Positions 22,370 to 29,308 of a stretch of DNA of 32,974 bases are shown here, piece after piece; the stretch's first letter is position 1; every line of letters begins with the position of its first letter. The notes under the pieces were generated by a model, which saw only the letters and a program-made list of their open reading frames with translations, searched no databases and was not told the origin of the DNA. The position numbers and the translations under genes were made by a program. Source of the stretch: Gemmiger formicilis (GTDB lineage: Bacteria > Bacillota > Clostridia > Oscillospirales > Ruminococcaceae). The DNA lies in assembly GCF_016901605.1 (NCBI RefSeq), contig NZ_JACJKP010000007.1, forward strand, positions 1 through 32,974, read 5' to 3'.

Positions 22370-22921
22370 ATGCATACCCGCGAAAAAACCTACAAACTGG
22401 TGCTGTCGGCCCTGTTCCTGGCCCTGTGCCTGGTGCTGCCCATGATCACCGGCGGCATTCCCACCATTGGCAATATGCTGCTGCCCATGCACATCTCCGT
22501 GCTGCTGTGCGGCCTGCTGTGCGGCTGGCAGTATGGGCTGGTCATCGGCTTTGTGGCGCCGCTGCTGCGCTCGGTGCTGTTCGGCATGCCGCCCATGTAC
22601 CCGGTGGCCATTGCCATGGCCTTTGAGCTGGCCGCCTATGGCCTGATCATCGGTCTGGTCTACCGTCTGCTGCCCAAACACGGGGTGGCGGCACTGTACA
22701 TCAGCCTGCTCACCGCCATGGTGGGCGGACGGCTGGTCTGGGGTGTGGCCGAAGTGGTGCTGCTGGGCATGGCCGGCAACGCCTTTACGTTCCAAGCGTT
22801 TTTGTCCGGTGCGCTGCTCACCGCCGTGCCCGGCATCGTGCTGCAGCTGGTGCTGATCCCCGCCGTGATGGTGGCGCTGGACCGCACCGGCGTGGTCAAA
22901 TTCCGCAGGGCGGAAGGCTGA
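22370..22921 (+). CDS. ECF transporter S component, vitamin uptake
   Basis: A 183-residue integral membrane substrate-binding (S) subunit with about six hydrophobic segments. It would partner with the shared EcfAA'T energising module. The sequence LPMHISVLLCGLLCGWQYGLVIGFVAPLLRSVLFGMPPMYPVAIAMAFELAAYGLI is typical of one S-component subgroup. The ligand is uncertain; pantothenate or a similar small vitamin is a guess from resemblance to PanT-like proteins. The ATG has AGGAGAG nine bases upstream. A structured leader precedes it and a strong terminator follows. Confidence 0.8.
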   Translation: MHTREKTYKLVLSALFLALCLVLPMITGGIPTIGNMLLPMHISVLLCGLLCGWQYGLVIGFVAPLLRSVLFGMPPMYPVAIAMAFELAAYGLIIGLVYRLLPKHGVAALYISLLTAMVGGRLVWGVAEVVLLGMAGNAFTFQAFLSGALLTAVPGIVLQLVLIPAVMVALDRTGVVKFRRAEG

Positions 22922-22952
22922 ATAGCAGCCCGACCATCAATTTCCACAACAA

Positions 22953-22979
22953 GCCGCGCAGGAAGCGCGGCGTTTTTTG
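22953..22979 (+). terminator. Terminator after ECF S component
   Basis: GCCGCGC (22953-22959) pairs with GCGCGGC (22965-22971) over an AGGAA loop, followed by a run of six T. The loop is the same five bases as in the two leader hairpins upstream of this gene. Confidence 0.92.
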
Positions 22980-22991
22980 TGTGGGCAGTGC

Positions 22992-23021
22992 TTGTTATTT
23001 TGTCGCTGAATATGCTATACT
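22992..23021 (+). promoter_or_regulatory. Promoter of hypothetical gene
   Basis: TTGTTA (22992-22997), an 18-base spacer and TATACT (23016-23021) with an extended TGC. Confidence 0.7.
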
Positions 23022-23056
23022 GTAAAAAAATTGTTACCATTGAGGGGGCGCACCGT

Positions 23057-23575
23057 ATGGGACTGATCGCGAAGATCCAGAACAAAACCGAACAAGCCCG
23101 GGCAAAAGAGCGTATCCGGCCGCTGCTGGAAAGCCGCATGATGCGCGATATTCTGCTGGAGATCGGCCAGCGCGGTACCGAAAAACTGGACCCCCAAAGT
23201 GTGCCCCTGGACCAGCGTCCCCGGGCGGCCAAGCTGGCGGCCGAATGCGGCACCGCCGGCCTGCACCAGAGCGTCATCCGGGAAGTGGTGCTGGACGAGG
23301 CAGGCATTACCCTGTATGCGGGGGATGACGAGATCCCCTTCCTGTACGGCGACTATAACTATGAAAACATCGAGGATACCGACTGCCTGCCCGCCGTGGC
23401 CCAGTACCTGGTCCAGCGGCTGCGGGGCTATTACAACATCAGCCGGACCTTCTACACGGTGCCCAAACACAACGGCCGCACCGTTACCGAAAAAACCCGC
23501 CAGGTGTTTATCCGCCGCCACCACGAGGATACCCCCTTTGACCCCCAGCCTACCCAGAAACAGCACCTGTTCTGA
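23057..23575 (+). CDS. Hypothetical protein
   Basis: A 172-residue soluble protein of unrecognised family. The first 50 residues are charged and helical (QNKTEQARAKERIRPLLE). The middle is acidic with LDEAGITLYAGDDEIPFLYGDYNYENIEDTD, and the C-terminal part is basic with YYNISRTFYTVPKHNGRTV. No signal peptide or membrane segment is seen. The ATG at 23057 has GAGGGGG about eight bases upstream; a longer in-frame start at 22979 would cover the promoter and was rejected. It stands alone between a promoter and the tRNA-Ser promoter region, with codon use like the core genes around it. Confidence 0.75.
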   Translation: MGLIAKIQNKTEQARAKERIRPLLESRMMRDILLEIGQRGTEKLDPQSVPLDQRPRAAKLAAECGTAGLHQSVIREVVLDEAGITLYAGDDEIPFLYGDYNYENIEDTDCLPAVAQYLVQRLRGYYNISRTFYTVPKHNGRTVTEKTRQVFIRRHHEDTPFDPQPTQKQHLF

Positions 23576-23584
23576 CGGTTTGCG

Positions 23585-23613
23585 TTGACAGGACCACCGA
23601 AGTTTGCTATAAT
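23585..23613 (+). promoter_or_regulatory. Consensus promoter of the tRNA-Ser unit
   Basis: TTGACA (23585-23590), a 17-base spacer and TATAAT (23608-23613), preceded by an extended TGC. Every position matches the sigma-A consensus, as for strongly expressed stable RNAs. It lies 30 bases before the partial tRNA copy and about 220 bases before the complete tRNA, which has no -10 of its own. Confidence 0.9.
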
Positions 23614-23643
23614 GAACTGTACGCTGTACAAAGCGGCGACGAT

Positions 23644-23690
23644 GGAGCATTACTCAAGAGGTCGAAGAGGTCGCACTCGAAAGTTTGCAG
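23644..23690 (+). pseudogene. 5'-half tRNA-Ser remnant
   Basis: This stretch repeats the first half of the intact tRNA-Ser at 23833. The blocks TACTCAAGAGGTCG (23651-23664) and GCACTCGAAA, the anticodon loop (23673-23682), are identical to the tRNA. The 3' half is missing, so no acceptor stem can form with GGAGCAT. It could be a scar of integration at the anticodon loop or a decayed tandem copy. The 140 bases from 23691 to 23832 hold no gene and no clear promoter, only three TTGCA repeats (near 23774, 23785 and 23804). Confidence 0.75.
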
Positions 23691-23832
23691 CCCACTGGCC
23701 GATTCGTCCGCCGCGAATGGCGTGACGGCGGGATTTTCCCGGGGTATGGTTTCCGGTTTTATCCGCTTATCTTGCATCGAAATCTTGCATTTTTCCGAAA
23801 GGCTTGCAAGGCGGTGCTTGACAATTAAATAT

Positions 23833-23924
23833 GGAGATGTACTCAAGAGGTCGTAAGAGGGAGCACTCGAAATGCTTTAGGTCTCGAGAGAGGCGCGTGG
23901 GTTCGACTCCCACCATCTCCGCCA
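23833..23924 (+). tRNA. tRNA-Ser (anticodon CGA)
   Basis: A complete class II tRNA of 92 bases including an encoded CCA. The acceptor stem GGAGATG (23833-23839) pairs with CATCTCC (23914-23920), discriminator G, then CCA. The D-arm is CTC...GAG, and the anticodon arm is GAGCA-CTCGAAA-TGCTT with anticodon CGA. A long variable arm GTCTC/GAGGC is typical of serine. The T-arm is GTGGG-TTCGACT-CCCAC. The variable arm and anticodon together identify serine. A strong terminator follows six bases later. Its 3' end is a plausible attachment site for the neighbouring mobile element. Confidence 0.93.
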
Positions 23925-23929
23925 AATGG

Positions 23930-23967
23930 GGAGGCAAGGACGGAAACGTCCTTGCCTCCTGTTTTTT
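23930..23967 (+). terminator. tRNA-Ser terminator / Fic module leader
   Basis: GGAGGCAAGGACG (23930-23942) pairs perfectly with CGTCCTTGCCTCC (23947-23959) over a GAAA loop, followed by TGTTTTTT. The ribosome binding site of the antitoxin gene begins directly after the T-run. Confidence 0.92.
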
Positions 23968-23979
23968 GAGGAGGCAGAA

Positions 23980-24150
23980 ATGGCACCTGTTACCAAAGAG
24001 CAAGCCTTGAAAAGCGCGTTGGCATCTTCTGCGATGGAAGGTTTCCCGGTTACACCGGAAGTGACGCGCAACTGTCAAAGGTTGCTGAACGGTGAAGTGA
24101 ACGTCGACAGTCTTGTGAAGGAAATTCTCAGCAAGCGGCAAAAGGGGTAA
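23980..24150 (+). CDS. VbhA-like antitoxin of Fic toxin
   Basis: A 56-residue antitoxin of the VbhA type. It carries the inhibitory helix motif (S/T)xxxE(G/N) as SSAMEG (residues 16-21). In known pairs the glutamate of this motif pushes into the Fic active site and blocks correct ATP binding. The rest, PEVTRNCQRLLNGEVNVDSLVKEILSKRQ, is the helical C-terminal part common to VbhA-like proteins. The ATG has GAGGAGG five bases upstream. The toxin gene begins three bases after the stop. No promoter is visible between the tRNA terminator and this gene. Confidence 0.88.
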   Translation: MAPVTKEQALKSALASSAMEGFPVTPEVTRNCQRLLNGEVNVDSLVKEILSKRQKG

Positions 24151-24153
24151 ACT

Positions 24154-24753
24154 ATGCCATATACCGTGGATGCGGCTACCAGCGGCTGCTATGAAGGCAC
24201 AACCGTTCTAATCAACAAATTCGGACTGCGGGATGCGGAAGCGCTGGCAGAGGTAGAAGCTGCGGTAGTTCCCGCCAAGGCAGCCATGTGGGAAGCAAAG
24301 CCCCTATGTGAGACCTTTGATTTTGCGCATTATAAAGCCATCCACCGCTGGTTATTTGAAGACCTGTATGAATGGGCTGGGGAGGTCCGTACCATTGATT
24401 TGTCGAAAAAAGGCACAATGTTCTGTCCAGTCGGGGAAATAAACCGTGTTGCCCAGGCGATTTTTTCACGTTTGAAAGCGGAGAAGTTTCTGGTGGGGTT
24501 GGAAAAACCGGAATTGCTTTTGCAGCTCACAGATTTTTACCAACGTACCAATGAACTGCATCCTTTTCGGGAAGGCAATGGCAGAACGCAGCGTGTTTTT
24601 CTGTCTCAGCTATGTCGCCATGCGGGTTATCATCTGGACTTTTCTCAGTTGGATACAGACTTACTGATGATTGCCACCATACAAGCGTCGCAAGGTATGG
24701 ATATGCTGCTGCGGCAGGTTCTGGAACAGGGAATCGAAGCGGAAATGGATTGA
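24154..24753 (+). CDS. fic: Fic family toxin (AMP transferase)
   Basis: A 199-residue Fic-domain protein. The active-site motif is HPFREGNGRTQR (residues 136-147), a full match to HxFx(D/E)GNGRxxR, so it should be able to transfer AMP from ATP to a hydroxyl side chain of a target. In VbhT-like toxins the targets are DNA gyrase and topoisomerase IV; the target here is inference. FDFAHYKAIHRWLFEDLYEWAGEVRTIDLSKKG is the conserved N-terminal Fic core with the flap. It lies directly after the antitoxin gene. It is about the length of the bare Fic domain, without the BID domain of VbhT. Base composition is lower in GC than the core genes, which suggests transfer. Confidence 0.92.
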   Translation: MPYTVDAATSGCYEGTTVLINKFGLRDAEALAEVEAAVVPAKAAMWEAKPLCETFDFAHYKAIHRWLFEDLYEWAGEVRTIDLSKKGTMFCPVGEINRVAQAIFSRLKAEKFLVGLEKPELLLQLTDFYQRTNELHPFREGNGRTQRVFLSQLCRHAGYHLDFSQLDTDLLMIATIQASQGMDMLLRQVLEQGIEAEMD

Positions 24754-24755
24754 TC

Positions 24756-24797
24756 ACAAAGCGGGAGCTGGATTTTCCGGCCCTCGCTTTGTTTATG
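24756..24797. terminator. Terminator between convergent fic and integrase genes
   Basis: ACAAAGC (24756-24762) pairs with GCTTTGT (24786-24792), and an inner stem GCTGGA / TCCGGC closes a TTT loop. Short T-rich ends lie on both strands. Confidence 0.6.
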
Positions 24798-25986
24798 TCT
24801 GCCACCGATTGGTCATTCCGCTCTCCGGCAGCGGCAGGGCCTGCTCCATTGTTGCGGCGCTGAGCTGCTTGGACTGGGAATCCAGGTGGGCGTAGATGTT
24901 GGCTGTGGTGGAAATGTCGCTGTGGCCCAGCCATTCCTGGATCTGCTTCATGGGCACGCCCTGCTTCAGCAGCAGGCTGGCGCAGGAGTGGCGCAGATCG
25001 TGGAAGCGGATTTTCCGCAGGCCGTGGTCGGCCAGCAGCTTGGCGAAGCCGTCGGTCACCGCGTTGGGCAGGATGAGATTGCCCATCTCGTCCACGAACA
25101 GGTAGCCTTTATACTTCTGGTTGTAGCAGTTGCCGCAGAGCCTCTCGTTGTAAGCCTGCTGCTCTTTCAGCGCCCGCAGCCGCTGGGCAAAGCTGGCCAC
25201 CAGCGGCAGGGTGCGCAGGCTGGACTTGGTCTTGGCCCGGTCGGCCTCCACCAAAACGTGTTTGCCCTCCAGGTTGGTGCTGGTCACGATGTGGCGGATG
25301 GTCAGGGTACCGGCCTCGAAGTCTACGGCGTCCCACCGCAGGCCCAGCACCTCGCCCCGGCGCAGCCCATAGAAGGCCGCAAACTGGATGATCAGTTCCA
25401 GCCGGTGCCCCCGGGCGGCTTCGAAGAGCTGCTCCATCTCCTCGGCGGTGTAGTAGGCGGCCATGTACTTCTCGGGCTTGGGACGCTCCACCTTGTCCAC
25501 CGGGTTGCCGGGGATCAGGTCCAGCTTCACGGCGTATTTCAGCGCCTTGTGCAGGTTGGCGTGCTGCCGCAGTACGCTGGTGGCTTTCAGTGTTTCCAGC
25601 TCGTGGAGGTAGAAACTCTGGATATGCCGCGCCTGCAGCCCGCCCAGCGTGATGCCGGTGGGCTCGAAGTAGGGGACGATGTGGTTCTTCACATTGAAGT
25701 TGTAGGAGGACCAGGTGGTTTCCTGCACGGCGGGGCGGATGATCTTCAGCCAGTAGAGCATATAGTCACTGAACAGCATATCGGGGCTCAGTTCCTCTTT
25801 GCGGTTGGGTTTGGGCGGCGTGAAGCTGCGGCGCAGTTCCCGCAGCATCTCCTCCGCCCGCTTTTTGTTGCCCTTCACAGGCAGGCCGGTGGCGTGCCAG
25901 GGCTGTTTGCGCTTGCCGTCGGCACCGGTATAGCTGAGTACCATGTAGTAATATCCGTTTTTCTCTTGCAGTCGGCCTGCGACCAT
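24793..25986 (-). CDS. int: Tyrosine-type integrase of the mobile element
   Basis: A 397-residue phage/Tn916-type integrase for recombination of the element at its attachment sites. The N-terminal arm-binding part contains GRLQEKNGYYYMVLSYTGADGKRKQ; the core-binding SAM-like domain spans about residues 70-165. The catalytic set is complete: R in FYGLRRGEVLGLRW, K in AKTKSSLRTLP, HDLRHS, LGHSD and the nucleophile Y in ANIYAHLD. The ATG at 25986 is preferred because AAAGGAG ends eight bases before it; the two earlier in-frame ATGs overlap or crowd that site. It reads toward the tRNA-Ser gene, the usual arrangement for an element inserted at a tRNA. Confidence 0.92.
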   Translation of the reverse strand: MVAGRLQEKNGYYYMVLSYTGADGKRKQPWHATGLPVKGNKKRAEEMLRELRRSFTPPKPNRKEELSPDMLFSDYMLYWLKIIRPAVQETTWSSYNFNVKNHIVPYFEPTGITLGGLQARHIQSFYLHELETLKATSVLRQHANLHKALKYAVKLDLIPGNPVDKVERPKPEKYMAAYYTAEEMEQLFEAARGHRLELIIQFAAFYGLRRGEVLGLRWDAVDFEAGTLTIRHIVTSTNLEGKHVLVEADRAKTKSSLRTLPLVASFAQRLRALKEQQAYNERLCGNCYNQKYKGYLFVDEMGNLILPNAVTDGFAKLLADHGLRKIRFHDLRHSCASLLLKQGVPMKQIQEWLGHSDISTTANIYAHLDSQSKQLSAATMEQALPLPESGMTNRWQT

Positions 25987-26111
25987 AGGCATTTCTCCTT
26001 TCATAATCGTTTGTACGGGTTTCCGGGTCCATCACAACAATACCCGGAATCTTTGGCAAAAGCTAGTCACAAATCTACACAAGGATACGCCCTTGTTTTG
26101 GGTACGAATCT

Positions 26112-26155
26112 ACCAAAGCGCCCGCGTCGGGAACATCCCGGCGCGGGCTTTTGGT
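26112..26155. terminator. Long hairpin between relaxase and integrase genes
   Basis: ACCAAAG-GCCCGCG-CGGGA type arms (26112-26131) pair with TCCCG-CGCGGGC-TTTTGGT (26135-26155) with small bulges. It is probably a terminator or a stability hairpin after the relaxase gene. The rest of the 180-base gap holds the integrase leader; nothing else is recognised there. Confidence 0.6.
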
Positions 26156-26166
26156 ATGGTTGTGGT

Positions 26167-27546
26167 TCAGTGCTCCAGACCGCGGCGGCGCTTTCGGTGG
26201 CGGGCTTTTTCCTCGGCCCGCTGACGGGCCTGTTCCTCCAGGGCCTTGCGGCAGGCGGTGGTGGCTCGTACCCTTCGGAGAATCCTGTCACAGACTTCAT
26301 CCTCATGCCGCAGCGCCTTGATCTGGCGGGTCAGTTCAGCCCGGTGCTCAGCGGTACCGGGCGGTGGGACCTTGTGCCGCAGCAGCCGGGCACAGTCGGC
26401 GCGCTCCTTGCAGAGAGTGTCGATCTGCGCCGCCAGTTCCCGGCGGCGGGCCTCCACCTCGTCGGTGGTGTGGAAATCCCGATCAAAGCAGAGGTGCATC
26501 TCCTCCAGCGTGCGTTCCACATTGTGCCAGATCGCTTCGATCTCGGGCCAGTTGATGGACGCCCGGGGATTCGGCTTTGCCTGCACCTTGTACCGGAAGT
26601 AGAGATACTTCCGACTCAGGTGGGGCTTGCCGAAGAGCTCGTCCAGCAGACCCTTGTACCGCACCTTGGCCCAGGAACGGCAGGGGGGACGCCGGGGACG
26701 GTCGTACCCGCCGAACAGGCTGTAATAGTGGGGGCCGAACTGGTAATAGTGGGCGTCCAGCACCCGGGCCAGCGCGGGCCAGTCGAACTCCGGGCCCAGG
26801 CGGTGCACCCGCACCGGGCGGCCACCGTCCACCGAGCGCAGCGTGGCGTACTTGCGGCCCTCCTCCCGCCGCCACAGGTAGCCCACCCGACGCAGGGCCA
26901 GGGCAAAGTCTTCCTCGGTGCTGGTCTGCTGGAGGGCGGTTTGCAGTGCCTCCCGCATCCGGTTGTACCGGGTGGGCTCACCCCGGCGCTCCGCTTCGTA
27001 GAGGAGACGCGGTGTGCTCTTGCCGGGGGTCTGTACCACTGACAGCCCCTGGGCCCGGCAGAGGGCATCGGAGGCGCGGCGCAGCTCCCGGTACTGGCTG
27101 CGGCGCTGCTCGTACTTTTTGCCATCCACATAGGACACCGCGTTGATGACAAAGTGGTTGTGCAGGCAGTGGGTGTTCATGTGGGTGGCCACCAGCACCT
27201 GGAACCGCCCGCCCCAAACCTGCCGGGCCAGCTTCACCCCGATGGCGTGGCACTGTTCCGGCGTTACCTCGCCGGGCTGGAAACTCTGGTAGGCGTGCAT
27301 CGCCACCACGCCCTCGGTCTTGCCGAACTTCCGCTGCACTGCCCGCATATCCGACCAGGCGGTTTCGGGGCGGCAGTGGATGCCCGACACCAGTTTTGCG
27401 CTTTCTGGCAAGGTGGTCTTGGCGTCGTTCCCGGCGTAGTGCAGCGCCTGGGCCAGGCCGCCGGATTCGGTTTTCTCCGGGTTGGCGGCATAGTCCACCA
27501 CCCGGCGCAGGTTGTCCCGCACCGGCCAGATCTTGGTGACGGCCAG
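26167..27546 (-). CDS. Relaxase/mobilization nuclease, probable CTG start
   Basis: A relaxase of about 459 residues. It should nick the element's transfer origin and stay bound to the 5' end during conjugation with help from a host conjugative system. The three-histidine metal motif is THMNTHCLHNHFVIN, typical of MOBP relaxases. The N-terminal TKIWPVRDNLRRVVDYAANPEKT is the usual opening of this group. The C-terminal third is charged and coiled-coil-like, ending in a basic tail. The start is odd: GAAGGAG lies six bases before a CTG at 27546, which begins L-AVTKIWPVRDN. The first GTG (27522) is 30 bases from the ribosome site and would cut the conserved opening. The gene starts at the end of mobC. 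Confidence 0.85.
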   Translation of the reverse strand: MAVTKIWPVRDNLRRVVDYAANPEKTESGGLAQALHYAGNDAKTTLPESAKLVSGIHCRPETAWSDMRAVQRKFGKTEGVVAMHAYQSFQPGEVTPEQCHAIGVKLARQVWGGRFQVLVATHMNTHCLHNHFVINAVSYVDGKKYEQRRSQYRELRRASDALCRAQGLSVVQTPGKSTPRLLYEAERRGEPTRYNRMREALQTALQQTSTEEDFALALRRVGYLWRREEGRKYATLRSVDGGRPVRVHRLGPEFDWPALARVLDAHYYQFGPHYYSLFGGYDRPRRPPCRSWAKVRYKGLLDELFGKPHLSRKYLYFRYKVQAKPNPRASINWPEIEAIWHNVERTLEEMHLCFDRDFHTTDEVEARRRELAAQIDTLCKERADCARLLRHKVPPPGTAEHRAELTRQIKALRHEDEVCDRILRRVRATTACRKALEEQARQRAEEKARHRKRRRGLEH

Positions 27547-27549
27547 GGA

Positions 27550-27819
27550 TTACTCCTTCGGCAGCAGGGCTTCCCGGATCTGGTCTGTGGCCGCCCAGCA
27601 AGGGAGCGCGTCCCCGGGCGGCAGAAGGTCCGCCAGCGCGTCCAGTTCTCTCAGAGCAGAAAACAAAGACGCGGGCGGGTGAAACTGCGGTGTGTACCCC
27701 AGTGCCCGCTGCCGGAGATATTCGGACAGCGTTAGACCGCAGCGCCGGGCAGCGGATTCCATCCGGTGTTTTTCAGCCGGTGTCACCCGCACGTTGATGC
27801 CCACGGTGCGGTTTCTCAC
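27550..27819 (-). CDS. mobC: MobC-like relaxosome accessory protein
   Basis: An 89-residue basic protein resembling MobC / ribbon-helix-helix relaxosome proteins. VRNRTVGINVRVTPAEKHRMESAARRCGLTLSEYLRQRALGY gives a beta strand followed by two helices, the usual RHH DNA-binding layout, and suggests binding near the transfer origin. The GTG start at 27819 has GGGAGG seven bases upstream and overlaps the TGA stop of the repA remnant. The relaxase begins right after its stop. The order ATPase - MobC - relaxase is common in Firmicute mobilizable elements. Confidence 0.75.
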   Translation of the reverse strand: MRNRTVGINVRVTPAEKHRMESAARRCGLTLSEYLRQRALGYTPQFHPPASLFSALRELDALADLLPPGDALPCWAATDQIREALLPKE

Positions 27820-29025
27820 GAGGCAGCCTCCCGTGAGAAATCGGGGCTCGGGGTCGTCCCCGTAGAAGCGGCGGTGTCCGCCGCGGCGAAGGGGTGCCCG
27901 TCGGCAACACAAAGCCCATGCTCGCTACCGTGATGCGGCCCCGGTGACGGTGATGACGACGATGACGGTACGGGGGCCGCACCCTCTTCACCAGCCGGTA
28001 TCGTACCAGACGGTAAGGATCTGCCGGTATCATCGTCACTACCGTCATGACCGTCATCCCCGTCACGGGTGAAGCACAGCAGCCGGGTGTTGGAGGTGCG
28101 CCGGGACTGGTAGCAGATGCCCTGCGGGGCAAACACCGTGTAGAAGTGCTCCACCAGTTTGCGGGTGAACTGGTTGGGCAGCACATCGGTGATACTGGCG
28201 GCGGTCAGCAGTTCGGTGGCGGTGCCTGTCCAGCTGCCGGTGCGCCGGACAAAGTCCGCCGCCCGCCACAGGTAGTCCGGAACAGCCTTCCGGACCTGCG
28301 CCTCGGCGGTTTCCTCCTCCAATAGCTGCCAGATGCAGCCCCGGGTCTGCAGATGGAGGGTGCAGCTATCCATGTTACGGCCTGTCACCAGCAGCCGGGC
28401 CGTGTCGCTCATCCGCTGGCGCTGCAGCAGCCAGATGGTGTCGGCGGCACCCATCAGGCCGTTGGACCCGGAAATCTGCTGGAACGGGTCGGATGCGCCC
28501 TGTTTGCGCAGATGATGCACCAGCAGCAACCCGATGCCACGGCGGTCCGCCAGGGATTTCAGCGCGCTCATATCCTGATAATCGCTGGCGTAAGCGCCGT
28601 TGTTCGGGTCGGCGGTGCGGACCTTCTGCAAGGTGTCGATGACCACCAGCCCGGTTTCGGGGTGCTGGGACAGGAATTTCTCGATCTGGAGTTCCAGTCC
28701 GTCCCCAATGGCGCAGCTTCCGGTCTAGAAGTACAACCGGCTGGGAACGGGGTCCTCGGTCAGGCGGAACAAACGACCCTGAATGCGGGCATAGGTGTCC
28801 TCCAGACAGAGGTACAGTACGGTCTGCGGCTGGGTGGTGCGGCCCCAGATCTCGCCGCCCCGGGCCAGCTGCAGGCAAAGCCACAGACACAGCCAACTTT
28901 TGCCTGCCTTGCTGGCACCGGCCAACAAGGGAAGCCCGGCGGGCAGCAGGCCGGGAATCAGCCACCGCAAGCGGCAGCGGGGTGGAAAGTAGAGTTTCAG
29001 CGTCAATAGGTTCGTTTCTCTGCAT
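27816..29025 (-). pseudogene. repA: RepA-like AAA ATPase, broken by frameshift and amber stop
   Basis: Joined across two lesions this encodes a RecA/DnaB-fold ATPase of about 400 residues, like RepA helicases of plasmids and mobilizable elements. The N-terminus MQRNEPIDAETLLSTPLP (from ATG 29025, AAGGAGG eight bases upstream) is in one frame. The rest, LRWLIPGLLPAGLPLLAGASKAGKSW with Walker A, is in another, so a frameshift lies near 28970. An in-frame TAG at 28725-28727 then interrupts ...SRLYF/TGSCAIGDGLE. After it come Walker B LVVIDT, LLVHHLRKQG and SGSNGLMGAADTIW. A C-terminal tail is rich in Asp, Gly, Ser and Pro (27850-28050). A GTG at 28646 could restart the C-terminal part only. Confidence 0.8.
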
Positions 29026-29104
29026 AGCATACGCCTCCTTCTTGCTGGGCCACAGGCCGCCCAACGGGGCCCTGTAGCGCGACCTTTGCGACAATGCGGG
29101 TAAC

Positions 29105-29132
29105 GTGCCCGCCGCCCGGCGGCGCGCGGCAC
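29105..29132. repeat. GC-rich hairpin beside the repeat array
   Basis: CGCCGCC / GGCGGCG around one base, nested within GTGCC (29105-29109) and GGCAC (29128-29132). It lies between the repA start and the 42-bp repeat array. Candidate for a transfer-origin or replication-origin hairpin; not a recognised class. Confidence 0.45.
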
Positions 29133-29153
29133 GGCGCGGATTTGGGCGGAGGG

Positions 29154-29308
29154 ACAGAGTGAATCTTATTAAGATTCACTCTGTCGGGAAAATCGCTTGC
29201 GTGAATCATGTTAAGATACCTTTGGCCGCAATACAGCAGAAAGTGAATCATGCTATGATTCACTTTTTCTGCGGCGGGTTTCCAGTGAATCATGCTATGA
29301 TTCACTTT
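29154..29308. repeat. Four palindromic repeats at 42-bp spacing (iteron-like)
   Basis: GTGAATC begins at 29159, 29201, 29243 and 29285, exactly 42 bp apart. Three units are full palindromes GTGAATC-N7-GATTCAC. Unit 1 extends to 15-bp arms (29154-29168 / 29170-29184), unit 3 to 12-bp arms (29240-29251 / 29255-29266), and unit 4 to 10-bp arms (29284-29293 / 29297-29306). Unit 2 keeps only the left half. The spacing is four helical turns, placing all sites on one face of the DNA. It lies upstream of repA and overlaps the stop codon of the excisionase gene, so it may be a replication origin, a transfer origin or a repressor array. Confidence 0.85.

Noticed and set aside
24886-27042. 718-codon plus-strand frame across integrase and relaxase genes
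   Set aside because: It crosses two well-supported minus-strand genes and the hairpin between them, and resembles no protein family.
27850-28050. Asp/Gly/Ser-rich tail as a possible CRISPR or tandem repeat
   Set aside because: The near-repeats of short GAC/GTC triplets are irregular and fit a low-complexity protein tail; no repeat-spacer pattern exists in the window.
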